The notes: generated from the letters alone by a model not told the origin. Shown: positions 17,548-27,232, numbered from the stretch's first letter. The stretch is DNA of 64,000 nt from UBA6168 sp041752395 (GCA_041752395.1 JBGSWN010000063.1:1-64000), one strand, 5' to 3'. Numbers and translations are program-made.

Positions 17548-18336
17548 TCAGATAGTTTCGCCTTCCCAAGTAAAGATTTTGAATTCCATTTGACTTGCTG
17601 GGTACAGACTTCTAAAAGATTCGAGCAGCGACACTAATTCTGATATGTCGCTTGGCGCTGTTCTATAAAAGGTCTTAAAATTATTATAATCTGGCGTTTT
17701 ATCGAGGCTTAATTTCTCGTCGTCGCCTACCTGAAAATAGCCATAATCCCCTTTCCCAAGCTTAAGATTTGAAGTTTTGAGGTTAAGCTCATTCAAAAAA
17801 TCATCAGCATCACTTACATGTTGGCTGTCTTTATAGGCTACATATCCCCAAATCATTGATGAGGGAACTCTCATTAGCGTTGATTGTGCCACTTGAAAAC
17901 CATAGCCATCTTGGATTTCCAAATCAAATTTTTCATTAGAGACGATCAAAGTTCCAGTGGATTTGATGGAATTTTTCAGGATTAATTCGAGATTATAGGT
18001 TCCTATCGGTAAAAAATCATAGGACGCACTGTTTTCAACGGGGCCTTCTCCCACTAGGCAATTTTCGGTTTCGAGTATCTCAATCAGGTTCAAATTAAGG
18101 TTTTTATTGCCCTTACTTGCAGTGAAACTGATTGTATTGCTCTGGCATGACTGGCTTTCAATAGTCCTAAAAGTCAAATTAAAATCTCGAACTTGGTGCA
18201 AATCCTCCTGCATTCCAAGTAAAAACTCGGGGTCAATCTTGACCACCACATCCTTGTCAGCTTCGGACAATTTGCAGCCAAAACAAAGCATTGATAGTAG
18301 GCCAGCAACTTGTAAGTAAATTAAAAGTTTCCTCAT
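17548..18336 (-). CDS. Hypothetical lipoprotein
   Basis: 262 aa. A signal peptide ending LSMLCFGC (Cys about residue 21) marks a lipoprotein. The middle contains a small beta-sandwich-like stretch (SASYDFLPIGTYNLELILKNSIKSTGTLIV) that resembles carboxypeptidase-regulatory or PEGA-like modules. There are two further Cys residues in the first 100 aa. I recognise no family. It converges on the Nudix regulator and has no terminator that I can see. The function is unknown. Confidence 0.65.
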   Translation of the reverse strand: MRKLLIYLQVAGLLSMLCFGCKLSEADKDVVVKIDPEFLLGMQEDLHQVRDFNLTFRTIESQSCQSNTISFTASKGNKNLNLNLIEILETENCLVGEGPVENSASYDFLPIGTYNLELILKNSIKSTGTLIVSNEKFDLEIQDGYGFQVAQSTLMRVPSSMIWGYVAYKDSQHVSDADDFLNELNLKTSNLKLGKGDYGYFQVGDDEKLSLDKTPDYNNFKTFYRTAPSDISELVSLLESFRSLYPASQMEFKIFTWEGETI

Positions 18337-18435
18337 TAAAATTAGAATGATGCACCGTTGAAGTTGAACGAATGATAAAACGATGCCAAAGCTTAATTGC
18401 TGCTTTTCAAATAATTTAAAAACTTCCTGTAAAAC

Positions 18436-18471
18436 AAAAGCCGTGTGGGAAGTATTCCCTGCACGGCTTTT
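18436..18471 (-). terminator. Rho-independent terminator after the DUF4197 gene
   Basis: Perfect 10-bp arms AAAAGCCGTG / CACGGCTTTT with an inner GGGAA/TTCCC extension. It lies 20 bases beyond the minus-strand stop at 18492. A-rich and T-rich flanks on both sides could let it work in both directions. Confidence 0.8.
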
Positions 18472-18491
18472 GATACTTGGCTAACCAAGCA

Positions 18492-19238
18492 TTATTTTTT
18501 CTTTCTGGCGTCTTGCTGCCCAAAAACCTTTTTCAGAAGGTCTGAATTCCGAAGGCTTACATCGCTACGGATAGCCAACTCCTTTTGTTCAACCAACCCA
18601 AAAAGGCCACCAAGCGCCTTGCGGTTTACGTGGTCATCCAATTCGGGATTGGTTTTCTCCACCAAAGGTAGTTTGTTGTAAGCCGTGACGGCCGTGCGCC
18701 AGTATTCACGAGCACCCACCTTATCCAGTGACTCTTGGATGATGGGCATGAACTCGGCGTACAATTGTTTGAAAGTTGAGCCTTCCAAATATCGAGTTGC
18801 CGCATCATCGTTCCCCATCAGGATGTTCATGGCATCCTTGAATGTCATTGATTTGATGGCACTGAGGAAAATCGGCTTGGCTTTAATGGCTGCATCTTCG
18901 GCTGCACGGTTCATTTTCTCAACCAGATTAGCTTCGACGTTCTCAAAACCAGGCACATTTTTGAGTTTTTTCACCACTTTTTGCGCCTCATCAGGTAAAA
19001 GAATTTTGTAGGGGCTTTTGTAGTAGCCATCCTGCTTTGAAAGGAAATCGGAAGCTTCTCCAACGCCTTTGTTCAAGGCTTCTTTGAGTCCTTGACCCGC
19101 TTCATCCTGGCTGAGGCCGCCACCACCCACCACTTCACTGGCCTTGGATTTTGCTTTGTCGAGGGCACCTTTGAGTTGGGCATTTGCGAAGGAAAAAGTC
19201 AACAGCAATAGTGCTAACGGTAGAATCTTCTTTATCAT
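18492..19238 (-). CDS. DUF4197 family protein
   Basis: 248 aa from the ATG at 19238, which produces a good signal peptide (MIKKILPLALLLLTFSFANA-Q); 25 extra upstream codons would bury it. The body matches DUF4197: LSQDEAGQGLKEALNKGVGEASDFLSKQDGYYKSPYKILLP, then mostly helical sequence with SMTFKDAMNILMG and DDAATRYLEGSTF. DUF4197 proteins are periplasmic and common in Bacteroidota and Proteobacteria. No activity has been assigned. It is a single gene with its own terminator. Confidence 0.85.
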   Translation of the reverse strand: MIKKILPLALLLLTFSFANAQLKGALDKAKSKASEVVGGGGLSQDEAGQGLKEALNKGVGEASDFLSKQDGYYKSPYKILLPDEAQKVVKKLKNVPGFENVEANLVEKMNRAAEDAAIKAKPIFLSAIKSMTFKDAMNILMGNDDAATRYLEGSTFKQLYAEFMPIIQESLDKVGAREYWRTAVTAYNKLPLVEKTNPELDDHVNRKALGGLFGLVEQKELAIRSDVSLRNSDLLKKVFGQQDARKKK

Positions 19239-19383
19239 TTTTGATTGAATTTGGCGACCTAGTCCTTGACTTTTGAGCCATGCGAACCAGCTCTGGTTCT
19301 TGTTGATGGTCAAAAAACGTGCGAATCTTTGAAATGTAGGTGCTGGCGTGTCAGTTTATATTTTCGTTAACCAAAATCATGGC

Positions 19384-22300
19384 TCACTTGCTCAAATAGG
19401 CTTCCAAAATATCGTTGTTGTTGGCGATGAGGTACATGCTTTGGCCATTCGCCAGTTTGATTTTCACCAAATCCCTTGCCTCTTTTTTCGCCCAAAAACC
19501 GCTTTCCCAGTTGGGCATTTCCTTGAACCCATTTTTGCCGTCGCCTAAAAGCACAGTACCACTTCCTGCATCGTAGCGACCTGATTCCACTTCTGAACGG
19601 AAGCTGTTTCCAACTAACATCAAATCCAAAATTCCATCGTGGTTGAAATCTTCCGCTAGTATTTGATTGCTAGTAGAAAGTTGGGCTGAAACCGGCAGTT
19701 CGTGGGCAATGAAACTGCCGCCTTTGTTTTCATAAAAAGTTGTCGCAAATGTCTTAGCTAAGAATTTTTGCGAAGCATCTAAAGCTGCTTTCTTAAAAAT
19801 GCTTTCCATCGTTGCCATCCCGTATGCCCGATGGTAAACAAAATCTTTTTTCAAACTTGACATCTGTTTCAACAAAACATCAAGCTGTGCAACTGGGTAC
19901 TGTTTTCCACCTTGGTACCAGGCCATCACTGGGTCAATGCTGCCATTTTTATCAAAATCAGCAGCGAAAAGCTCGATTGGCTGGGACTGGCTGGGTTTGA
20001 AACGGGAATTTAAACCAAGGTTTCCCGCAAGGATATCAACGTCGCCATCCTTGTCAAAATCAACTGCTTGAACGCAATTCCACCAGCCATTGCTTTGGTC
20101 TAGGCCAAATTTGGCAGTGGCGTCTTCCAGTTTTCCTTTGTTGTTTTTGAAAATCGTGATGGGCAGCCATTCACCTGTCACGATTAATTCTTCCGATTTA
20201 TCACCATCCAAATCTGCCCAAACCAAGTCGTTGACCATACCGATTCTGGCCAATTTTGGTGCATTTACTGCGCAAACATCCGTGAATTTCCCACCATTGT
20301 TTTGAAGCATCAAGGTCTGTGGTGCTTCTGGGTAACGGCCAGGAGTCACCATGCCGCCTACTATCAAATCCAAATCGCCATCTTGGTCAAAATCAAATGG
20401 GGCAACGCAGGAGCCGCTGGCGGTTATCGCTGGAAGCGTTCCATCGGATGCTTTTGTGAAATTGCCTTTGCCATCGTTGAGGTAAAGCCGGTCTTGGTAA
20501 TTGCTGGAGCCTGCATCGTAGGTGCTACCGCCACTCACCACGCAGAGGTCAAGGTCCTTGTCTCCATCGGCATCGAAAAACACACAACCCATGTCTTCAA
20601 AGGAGATATCAGCTTCAAAAGCTGGCGAGGCAGTCCGTTTGAAGCTGCTGTTTTTCTGCTGGATAAAAAGTGCGCCAGCTTGGTTTCTTGCGCCGCCCAC
20701 GAAGAAATCCTCCAAGCCATCATTGTTTACATCAGCGACTGCGATGTTGGGGCCAAGGTTGGAAAAAGCGTGTGGGATTAACCATTCCCGGTTGAAATCA
20801 TTGAAATCATCGTCGGTATGACGAAAATCAATTCCGCTGTTTTTAGCTACTTGGAAAATCGGTGCTGATTTGGGAAGCTGCTCCCATTCTCCTTTTTTAG
20901 CATCCGCAATTTTCAATTCCAATCGTTGATTGGCTTGAATGTTTTCGAGCATTTGCACCTTGCCGTTTGGCCATTTTATTTCCAGTTTTTGGACCGTGCT
21001 GGCATTGCCGAGGCCAAAATGAAAAATAGCTTGCGAAGAAGAAAAGAAGCCACGGGTCGGGGTCATTTCCTCGTATTGGATACCTTCGCCTTGTTTAATT
21101 CGGATTTTAGCTCCCACCCCAGTTGGGTTACTTGGCTCCCCTTTCAAACTGACCTGCAACCAGTTCCCATCTGCCCGACCCACCGATTGATTTTGGTAAA
21201 CAAGCGCTTTTCCATCGAGTTGATTGACCACCAAATCGAGGTCGCCATCATTGTCTAGGTCGGCGTAGGCACTGCCGTTGGAATAGGAAGTTTCTTGCAT
21301 CCCCCATTCATTGCTCACATTTTGAAACTGGATGCCATCCTTGTTTTTGAACATGTAGTTTTGGAGGGGCTTTGAAGGGATTTTTTTCAAATACTCATCA
21401 ATGGTTTTAAAATTAGTGTTGTTTAGCCCTCCAATTTTCATTACAGAATCCACGGTATAGTTAAGGTAATCCAGATTGGTGACGTCCCGACGGTAGCCGT
21501 TCGTGATGTAGAGGTCTTTTTTTCCATCGTTGTCAAAGTCGGCCAAAAGCGGGCTCCAACTCCAGTCGGTAGCCCAAACACCTGCTACTTGGCCGATATC
21601 GCTGAAGGTGCTGCCATCTTCCGCTACATCGCCCGTATTCAATTGAAGCATGTTTCGCATTTGCTGGTTTCCGTAACCGTATTGCACGAGGCTGTGGTAG
21701 CGCTCCTGCTTCATGGTCGTCATCAGCTCCTTTTGGCGTTGGTTATCGGCGGCAGTCATGTCCAAGCTAGCAATGTCAATCTTCCCGTCATTGTTGAAGT
21801 CTGCAATATCAACCCCCATCGTATGGTTGCTGGTGTGGCGGAAGTATTTCCAAATTTCATCCTTAAAACCCTTTCTTCGTTGGTTGATGTAAAGGATGTC
21901 TGGTTCTACGTAATCGTTACCAACATAAACGTCCAGAAAACCGTCGCCATTGAAATCGGAGACGGTAACGCTCAATCCCCATGCACGGTTGTTGATGCCC
22001 ATTTCAACGGAAATATTGGTGAAGTGGCCATTGCCGTCATTGCGAAAAAACTTGTCCGACTCCCACTCATCTACGGGTGTAGTAATCCGAGTAATCGGCC
22101 CACCCTGGGACGCTTGTTTTGCCCTCACGCGGTTCACTTCTGCCCATGCGACAGGGTGGTTCAGCACATAAACATCAAGGTCACCATCGTTGTCAACATC
22201 AAAAAAATTGGCGTGGTTGCTGGCGGAACGGTCATCAAGGCCATATTCTTTGGCTTTTTCGGTAAATGTTGAATTTCCGTTGTTGATGTAGAGCAGATTT

Positions 22301-22761
22301 GCCCGCAAGTCCGTCGGCTGGATGCCAGAGCGGCAAACGTAAATGTCCTGAAACCCGTCGCCATTGATGTCAACGACAGAAACGCCCGTTTTTATGCCCC
22401 CCATAGCACCAACGCCAGCCTTCTCCGTGATGTCTTCAAACTTGAAATTGCCTTTGTTCAAATACAGGCGATTCGATGTTTGCGTAGCTGAAAAATACAC
22501 ATCCTGCAACCCATCATTGTTGACATCGAGGATGGCCACTCCCCCACCGTTGTACAAATAGGAGTTGGTGATAATGTTTTCTTGAAAAGTTTCTTTGATG
22601 TTATTTGAGAAATCAATCCCAGAGGACGCTGGCTTCATCAGCTCAAAATGTATATCTGTCGCAGTTGACACGTTTTGATTGGCGTCTGAATCCTCCACTT
22701 TACTATTACAAGACATCAACAAAATAGCGCAAAACGCACAAGGGGCAATCAGTTTTTTCAT
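19384..22761 (-). CDS. FG-GAP/VCBS repeat lipoprotein with ASPIC/UnbV domain (CRTAC1-like)
   Basis: 1125 aa from the ATG at 22761 (MKKLIAPCAFCAILLMSC), a lipoprotein signal. A -7 box TACCTTTG at 22819-22812 (minus) rules out the 22812 start. Many FG-GAP blades carry Ca-binding loops of the type DVNNDGLQD, DINGDGFQD, DVDNDGDLD, DFNNDGKID and DFDQDGDLD, forming two beta-propellers. Between them, around residues 540-615, is an ASPIC/UnbV domain (NPTGVGAKIRIKQGE ... PTRGFFSSSQ ... WPNGKVQML). Such proteins are exported, calcium-stabilised adhesion or binding proteins, frequent in Bacteroidota and often linked to polymer utilisation. The substrate is not predictable. It is not in an operon. Confidence 0.88.
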   Translation of the reverse strand: MKKLIAPCAFCAILLMSCNSKVEDSDANQNVSTATDIHFELMKPASSGIDFSNNIKETFQENIITNSYLYNGGGVAILDVNNDGLQDVYFSATQTSNRLYLNKGNFKFEDITEKAGVGAMGGIKTGVSVVDINGDGFQDIYVCRSGIQPTDLRANLLYINNGNSTFTEKAKEYGLDDRSASNHANFFDVDNDGDLDVYVLNHPVAWAEVNRVRAKQASQGGPITRITTPVDEWESDKFFRNDGNGHFTNISVEMGINNRAWGLSVTVSDFNGDGFLDVYVGNDYVEPDILYINQRRKGFKDEIWKYFRHTSNHTMGVDIADFNNDGKIDIASLDMTAADNQRQKELMTTMKQERYHSLVQYGYGNQQMRNMLQLNTGDVAEDGSTFSDIGQVAGVWATDWSWSPLLADFDNDGKKDLYITNGYRRDVTNLDYLNYTVDSVMKIGGLNNTNFKTIDEYLKKIPSKPLQNYMFKNKDGIQFQNVSNEWGMQETSYSNGSAYADLDNDGDLDLVVNQLDGKALVYQNQSVGRADGNWLQVSLKGEPSNPTGVGAKIRIKQGEGIQYEEMTPTRGFFSSSQAIFHFGLGNASTVQKLEIKWPNGKVQMLENIQANQRLELKIADAKKGEWEQLPKSAPIFQVAKNSGIDFRHTDDDFNDFNREWLIPHAFSNLGPNIAVADVNNDGLEDFFVGGARNQAGALFIQQKNSSFKRTASPAFEADISFEDMGCVFFDADGDKDLDLCVVSGGSTYDAGSSNYQDRLYLNDGKGNFTKASDGTLPAITASGSCVAPFDFDQDGDLDLIVGGMVTPGRYPEAPQTLMLQNNGGKFTDVCAVNAPKLARIGMVNDLVWADLDGDKSEELIVTGEWLPITIFKNNKGKLEDATAKFGLDQSNGWWNCVQAVDFDKDGDVDILAGNLGLNSRFKPSQSQPIELFAADFDKNGSIDPVMAWYQGGKQYPVAQLDVLLKQMSSLKKDFVYHRAYGMATMESIFKKAALDASQKFLAKTFATTFYENKGGSFIAHELPVSAQLSTSNQILAEDFNHDGILDLMLVGNSFRSEVESGRYDAGSGTVLLGDGKNGFKEMPNWESGFWAKKEARDLVKIKLANGQSMYLIANNNDILEAYLSK

Positions 22762-22976
22762 GATAAAATGACTACAAATTTGGAAGGTTTTTTTGGCCAA
22801 ATTTTGAAACACAAAGGTAACAAATGACCAATGTGATTCTTCATGAGGGAAAAATGTGCCGGTTTTTCAGAACATATTTTGATAAAATTACATTTTTGGC
22901 TTCTTATTTGCATTAATTTCTATGTGTAAACAGGCTGAGTATCTTGAATCTTGGCCTTGAACCAACGAGTTACATC

Positions 22977-23942
22977 ATGAAAAAGCAAGTAATACTCCTC
23001 ATTTTTTCAACTTTGTGCTTGAGCGCAGCGGCACAATACACAGAGGTCGGTGCATTTATCGGCACTTCCAATTATATCGGCGACTTGAGCGGTCAACGAC
23101 TTTCCAACCAGGAATATCATGGCGCCCTCGGCGTTTTTGGCAGGTACAATGCAAACAAGCGCTTTGCTGCGAAAGCCTCCTTGACCAAAGGGATGCTCAG
23201 TGGAACGGACGCAACTGCTCGCTCTTTGGAAATTCGGGAACGGAACCTGAGTTTTCGGTCCTATCTAACGGAATTGGCCGTGACTGGTGAAATGAACCTT
23301 TCTGAGTACAATATTCGGGCAGGAAAAGGCAGCGTTCCTTATGTTTTCATGGGTTTGGCAGTAACCCGTTTCAATCCACAAGCCGAGATTCGTGGCGTTT
23401 GGCATGATTTGCAGCCGCTTCATACGGAAGGGAAAAAATACACTCGGAATACACTCGCAGTGCCTTTTGGGCTAGGTATGCGCTTCAATATTAGTTACAA
23501 ACTGAACTTTGGGTTGGAATTCGGGGCTCGATTCACTTCTACCGACTACTTGGACGATGTGAGCACCTATTACCCAGATGTTTTCGGAATGCGAAGCACA
23601 TCGCCCATGTCGGCAGCCCTCAGTTACCGAAGCCCCGAGGTTACTGGTACTTTCGGTGAGAATCCAGTGGGCAAACCCCGAGGTGATATGGCAAATAATG
23701 ACTGGTACCTTTTTGCTGGAATTAATGTTTCCGTGAACCTTACGGATAAATATGGACTGGATTTTGATGAAAAATATGACGTTTTCAAAACAAAACCTGA
23801 AAAACCTCAAAAAGAGAAATCAAATCGAAACAAATTGGAAAGTTCAAAGTACAAGCAAAAGAGAGTTCCTTTTTGGAAGAAAAACGAAATGGAACCAATC
23901 GTAAAGAAACGTACCGCCACAACGAAACCAACAAAGAAATAG
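22977..23942 (+). CDS. DUF6089 family outer-membrane protein
   Basis: 321 aa from the ATG at 22977, giving the signal peptide MKKQVILLIFSTLCLSAAAQ. The body matches the DUF6089 family of Bacteroidota: YTEVGAFIGTSNYIGDLS at the mature N terminus, AVPFGLGMRFNISYKLNFGLEFGARFTSTDYLDDVS in the middle, then PRGDMANNDWYLFAGINVSVNL. This alternating-strand pattern fits an eight-stranded barrel. The C-terminal roughly 55 residues are a very basic Lys/Arg tail (KPQKEKSNRNKLESSKYKQK region), unusual for a barrel and possibly periplasmic. The function is unknown. A terminator follows. Confidence 0.8.
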   Translation: MKKQVILLIFSTLCLSAAAQYTEVGAFIGTSNYIGDLSGQRLSNQEYHGALGVFGRYNANKRFAAKASLTKGMLSGTDATARSLEIRERNLSFRSYLTELAVTGEMNLSEYNIRAGKGSVPYVFMGLAVTRFNPQAEIRGVWHDLQPLHTEGKKYTRNTLAVPFGLGMRFNISYKLNFGLEFGARFTSTDYLDDVSTYYPDVFGMRSTSPMSAALSYRSPEVTGTFGENPVGKPRGDMANNDWYLFAGINVSVNLTDKYGLDFDEKYDVFKTKPEKPQKEKSNRNKLESSKYKQKRVPFWKKNEMEPIVKKRTATTKPTKK

Positions 23943-23970
23943 GTGCAATATTAATTGTGCTTACCCAAGG

Positions 23971-24008
23971 AGTGGTTCAGGTTTAGGCTTGAGCCACTTA
24001 TTTTTTTT
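23971..24008 (+). terminator. Rho-independent terminator after the DUF6089 gene
   Basis: An 11-bp stem AGTGGTTCAGG paired with CTTGAGCCACT (two G-U wobbles) is followed by a tract of T at 24001-24008. It lies 28 bases after the stop and just before the converging xseB gene. Confidence 0.7.
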
Positions 24009-24016
24009 GCAAAAAA

Positions 24017-24211
24017 CTAATCGAATAAGCCTTGCACCTTCTCCTCGGCTTCACGGAGTTTTTCTCGACAGAATTTCAACAATTCCGAGGCTCGGTTTAC
24101 TTTTTCAGAAAGGTCGTCCATGCTCACCGTTGCTTCTTGAAGGCTTGAAACTATTCCTTGCAACTCCAGTAAAGCAGCTTCATAACTTAATTTGGATTTT
24201 TGTTTTGTCAT
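24017..24211 (-). CDS. xseB: Exodeoxyribonuclease VII small subunit
   Basis: 64 aa, the usual size for XseB. The sequence SYEAALLELQGIVSSLQEATVSMDDLSEKVNRASELLKFCREKL (two antiparallel helices; read in parts SYEAALLELQGIVSSL and VNRASELLKFCREKLREAE) is diagnostic. It binds XseA in a large filamentous complex that degrades single-stranded DNA from both ends. The start overlaps the stop of xseA by 4 bases, which indicates translational coupling. Confidence 0.93.
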   Translation of the reverse strand: MTKQKSKLSYEAALLELQGIVSSLQEATVSMDDLSEKVNRASELLKFCREKLREAEEKVQGLFD

Positions 24212-25443
24212 TTGTCTATTTTTTTGATTGCAGAATAAAACCTACCTGATTTCATCTGAACCGTTATTTCATCGGCCAGCTCCAATTGTTCAATGTCATT
24301 TATTTGCTTTCCATTTTTGAAAACCATTGCAAATCCTCTTTTAAAAGCCGCCTCTGGCCCTAACAGTTGGACAATATTTTCAAAACTATCTAACTGTAAT
24401 TTTGCCTGCATAAAACAGTTTTTCAAAATGCTCGGTACGTCTTTTTCAATAAAATCGAGCATTTGATATTGTTGATTGAAACTGGTTTTTACTTGATAGC
24501 CAATGAGTTGTGATAAATATTGGAGCCTAGCGCTTTTTTCCTGAATAGCTTGCGTCGCCACTTTTTTTACTTCCGCAACCAGGTTGAGCACCTGCGATTC
24601 ATAGTTCAGGTTGTGGTGCAAAATAAAATCAGCGACCGCCGTTGGTGTTTTGAGTGAAGTATTTGCCACTAAGTCTAGCACCGTTTCATCTACGTCATGG
24701 CCGATTCCCACCAACACTGGTAGTGGCATATTTGCCACAGCTTTAGCTAATAAAAAACTGTCAAACGCCGCCAAATCAAGCCTTGCCCCCCCACCCCGAA
24801 TGATGATGACCACATCAAAATCTTCCGGATTTTGAGCGAGAATTTCAAGCTGGGTAGTTGTCTCTTTTTCCACCAAAACCCCTTGGACAGCAATCGGAAA
24901 AAAGCTGACCTGGAACCTGTACCCAAAAGAATTGGAGGAAAGATGCTTTGTGAAATCCTGAAACCCTGCTGCATTTTCCGAACTCAAAACCGCCACCCGC
25001 TGTATAACACTGGGTATTTTTAGCTCCCCATTTTTTTGCAGTAAATTAAGTGCCTGCAATTTCCTGATGGTTTCTCTTCGCTGCAGCTCCAACTTACCCA
25101 AAGTATGTGCTGGGTCTATGTCTTCCAGCATCAATTTCAGCCCAAACCGCTCGTGAAACTCAGGTTTTGCCAGAAACAATATTTCCATGCCTGGCTGTAG
25201 CAGGGTATCAAGGTCCTGGCCTATTTTCTTTTGAAGTGCCCGGTAATTTTTTGACCAAATAACGGCTTGGGCTTGCGCAATGATTTCATCGTTGTCCTCT
25301 TTTTTTTGCACCAAATCCAAGTAAAAATGCCCTTTGGAAGACTTCACATCGGACAGTTCCGCACGAATCCAAAGTGATTCTGGCAGGTTGAGTGCTATCA
25401 CCCGGCGGATAAACTCATTGAATTCAAATAGGGTATGTGACAT
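24208..25443 (-). CDS. xseA: Exodeoxyribonuclease VII large subunit
   Basis: 411 aa from the ATG at 25443 (MSHTLFEFNEF); 18 further upstream codons run into a terminator and are excluded. It has an N-terminal OB fold (LWIRAELSDVKSSKGHFYLDL, AVIWSKNY) for ssDNA binding, then the catalytic domain with VAVLSSENAAGFQDF, VVIIIRGGGARLDLAAFD (the G-G-G motif) and PVLVGIGHDVDETVLD, and a C-terminal helical region that binds XseB. With xseB it forms a two-gene operon. It acts in mismatch repair and processing of damaged or single-stranded DNA. Confidence 0.95.
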   Translation of the reverse strand: MSHTLFEFNEFIRRVIALNLPESLWIRAELSDVKSSKGHFYLDLVQKKEDNDEIIAQAQAVIWSKNYRALQKKIGQDLDTLLQPGMEILFLAKPEFHERFGLKLMLEDIDPAHTLGKLELQRRETIRKLQALNLLQKNGELKIPSVIQRVAVLSSENAAGFQDFTKHLSSNSFGYRFQVSFFPIAVQGVLVEKETTTQLEILAQNPEDFDVVIIIRGGGARLDLAAFDSFLLAKAVANMPLPVLVGIGHDVDETVLDLVANTSLKTPTAVADFILHHNLNYESQVLNLVAEVKKVATQAIQEKSARLQYLSQLIGYQVKTSFNQQYQMLDFIEKDVPSILKNCFMQAKLQLDSFENIVQLLGPEAAFKRGFAMVFKNGKQINDIEQLELADEITVQMKSGRFYSAIKKIDK

Positions 25444-25478
25444 GAACAGTTGATGGATTTCAGAATGTGCGAAAATAG

Positions 25479-25512
25479 AACGGCCTGTTGGAATCACACC
25501 AACAGGCCGTTT
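25479..25512 (-). terminator. Rho-independent terminator after the thioredoxin-like gene
   Basis: Perfect 13-bp arms AACGGCCTGTTGG / CCAACAGGCCGTT with a 7-base loop. It lies between the thioredoxin-like stop (25531) and xseA (start 25443). Confidence 0.8.
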
Positions 25513-25530
25513 TATTTATTTTTCCCCTAA

Positions 25531-26091
25531 TTAATTCTTGGGAAGTGACTTGTAGTTCTTTTGGTAGGTTTCCCATGGGGTTTTTAGGTGCTCGTTGCGA
25601 CCAAAATAAGTGGCAATCGTTTCAAACTCCTTCGTATCCCGATAGCCGGGGATGGCCTGAATCACATCCTTTTTTTCATCCAAAAAAACTACCGTCGGGA
25701 AACTCAACTGGCCACGGGTGATTTCGGCAGCCAATTCATGGTAGCCCCGCATTCCATTTTTCACAAACTTGTAGGTCTTTTCCTTGAAAACGATGTCCTG
25801 CTTTTGCTCTGCATCAAATTTGACGGCGTAGTAGTTTTCGTTAATATACTTGGCCAAGCAGGCATCGCTGAAAGTGGTGGCGTCCATGCGCTTGCACCAG
25901 CCGCACCAGTCTGTGTAAACATCAACGACAACTTTTTTGGGCTGGGTCTTGGATTTTTCCATCATCTGCTCCCAGGTCATCCATTTGATGGCATCACGGC
26001 CTTCTGTCGTAGCTGACGGATCCAATTTCTTAAAAGAAAAAGCTGTCAACCCCAAAACCATGACTCCTATTCCAAACAATACTTTCTTCAT
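25531..26091 (-). CDS. Exported thioredoxin-fold protein
   Basis: 186 aa from the ATG at 26091. A full promoter ends at 26115, so longer upstream readings are excluded. A hydrophobic N terminus (KKVLFGIGVMVLGLTAFSF) acts as signal or anchor, placing the domain in the periplasm. The redox centre is YTDWCGWCKRMD, a CGWC motif typical of the thioredoxin_7/DUF255-like branch, followed by DACLAKYINENYYAVKFDAE and the cis-proline region LSFPTVVFLD. It probably reduces or isomerises disulphides of exported proteins; the partner is unknown. It is not coupled to ribD (91-base gap with its own promoter). Confidence 0.82.
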   Translation of the reverse strand: MKKVLFGIGVMVLGLTAFSFKKLDPSATTEGRDAIKWMTWEQMMEKSKTQPKKVVVDVYTDWCGWCKRMDATTFSDACLAKYINENYYAVKFDAEQKQDIVFKEKTYKFVKNGMRGYHELAAEITRGQLSFPTVVFLDEKKDVIQAIPGYRDTKEFETIATYFGRNEHLKTPWETYQKNYKSLPKN

Positions 26092-26114
26092 TTTCAAAAT
26101 TTCTTTTGTGAGGG

Positions 26115-26145
26115 CAAAATTACAAGCTAGGAACAGATTAGCCAA
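26115..26145 (-). promoter_or_regulatory. Promoter TTG-N20-TAATTTTG for the thioredoxin-like gene
   Basis: On the minus strand: TTG (26145-26143), a 20-base spacer and TAATTTTG (26122-26115), a perfect TAnnTTTG, followed by CCC. The ATG is 24 bases downstream at 26091. Confidence 0.75.
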
Positions 26146-26182
26146 AAGAAAGAAGGTGTACAAACCACACTTTAAACAAAGT

Positions 26183-27232
26183 TTAACGGCCAACGATGGC
26201 ATTACTAATAATTGTTAAAGTATCTGTTCCCATTTGATGCTGTGCAATGACTTCCCCGCTCGGAGTTGGAGCAAGAATCCCAGAACCAAGCCGAACAGGG
26301 GTTGAGAAAATAGCTGCCTCATCCCACAGGTTCCCGCTTAAAAACCGGTTGATGGTATCAGCGCCTCCCTCTACTATCATCGAACTGATTTGCTGCTGGA
26401 AAAGCAAGGTCATTAGTTTTTCAAGAAGACTGTCATCAAAATCCAATTCAATGAAACGCAAGTTCTCGGAAGATTTGTCGTCCGATTGTTTGGCTTGCGT
26501 CACAATCCAAGTCGGAGCAGAACCATCGAACAGCTTCAGATTAGTGGGTAAACGGCGATCCCTATCCAATACAATTCGGAGCGGGGACTTGCCAAACCAG
26601 TGACGATTGGTAAGTGCTGGATCGTCGGTAGAAGCAGTGTTCGTACCTACCAAAATAGCATCCATTTCGGACCTGCCTTTGTGGGCCAAAATTTGTGAAA
26701 ATTGGTTGCTTAACCACACTTGTTTTCCCGGAACCCCCATGAAACCATCCACAGATTTGGCAAATTTCAATTGAATAAATGGCCGCTTTTTGGAAGCAAA
26801 AACGTTGCGGATATCGCTTGGCAGCATTGTTTGGTCACCACAGATTCCAGTTTCAACTACTACCCCAGCCTTTCGCAAAATCTCAACCCCTTTGCCAGCA
26901 ACTGCTGGAGTTTTATCCAAACTGGCAATCACCACCTTTGGGATTCGCTGCCGCAAAATCAGGTCAGTGCAAGCAGGTGTTTTTCCATGAAAACAGCAGG
27001 GTTCGAGCGAAACATAGAGCGTTGATTTTGAAATTAAATGACTGTCGGACTCAGGTACATTGGCAATGCAATTAACCTCGGCATGAGCCTTGCCATATTC
27101 CCGATGCCACCCTTCGCCGATGATGCGGCCCTCATATACCAACACAGCGCCCACCATTGGGTTTGGGCTTACACTGCCAGCGCCCAATCTGGCTAAATCA
27201 AAACAGCGCTGCATGAAAATTTCGTCTGTCAT
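26183..27232 (-). CDS. ribD: Bifunctional riboflavin biosynthesis deaminase/reductase RibD
   Basis: 349 aa from the ATG at 27232 (MTDEIFMQRC), the standard RibD start. The N-terminal cytidine-deaminase-like domain has the zinc site: HAEVNCIA and PCCFHGKTPACTDLI. It is followed by the NADPH-dependent reductase domain (RPFIQLKFAKSVDGFMG, DAILVGTNTASTDDP, MIVEGGADTINRFL). It converts 2,5-diamino-6-ribosylamino-pyrimidinone phosphate to the ribitylamino-uracil phosphate in two steps. No other riboflavin genes are nearby, so the pathway is dispersed in this genome. Confidence 0.94.
   Translation of the reverse strand: MTDEIFMQRCFDLARLGAGSVSPNPMVGAVLVYEGRIIGEGWHREYGKAHAEVNCIANVPESDSHLISKSTLYVSLEPCCFHGKTPACTDLILRQRIPKVVIASLDKTPAVAGKGVEILRKAGVVVETGICGDQTMLPSDIRNVFASKKRPFIQLKFAKSVDGFMGVPGKQVWLSNQFSQILAHKGRSEMDAILVGTNTASTDDPALTNRHWFGKSPLRIVLDRDRRLPTNLKLFDGSAPTWIVTQAKQSDDKSSENLRFIELDFDDSLLEKLMTLLFQQQISSMIVEGGADTINRFLSGNLWDEAAIFSTPVRLGSGILAPTPSGEVIAQHQMGTDTLTIISNAIVGR

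Noticed and set aside
21589..22272. 227-aa ORF antisense to the FG-GAP gene
   Set aside because: It is the complement of repetitive calcium-loop codons; no independent signals.
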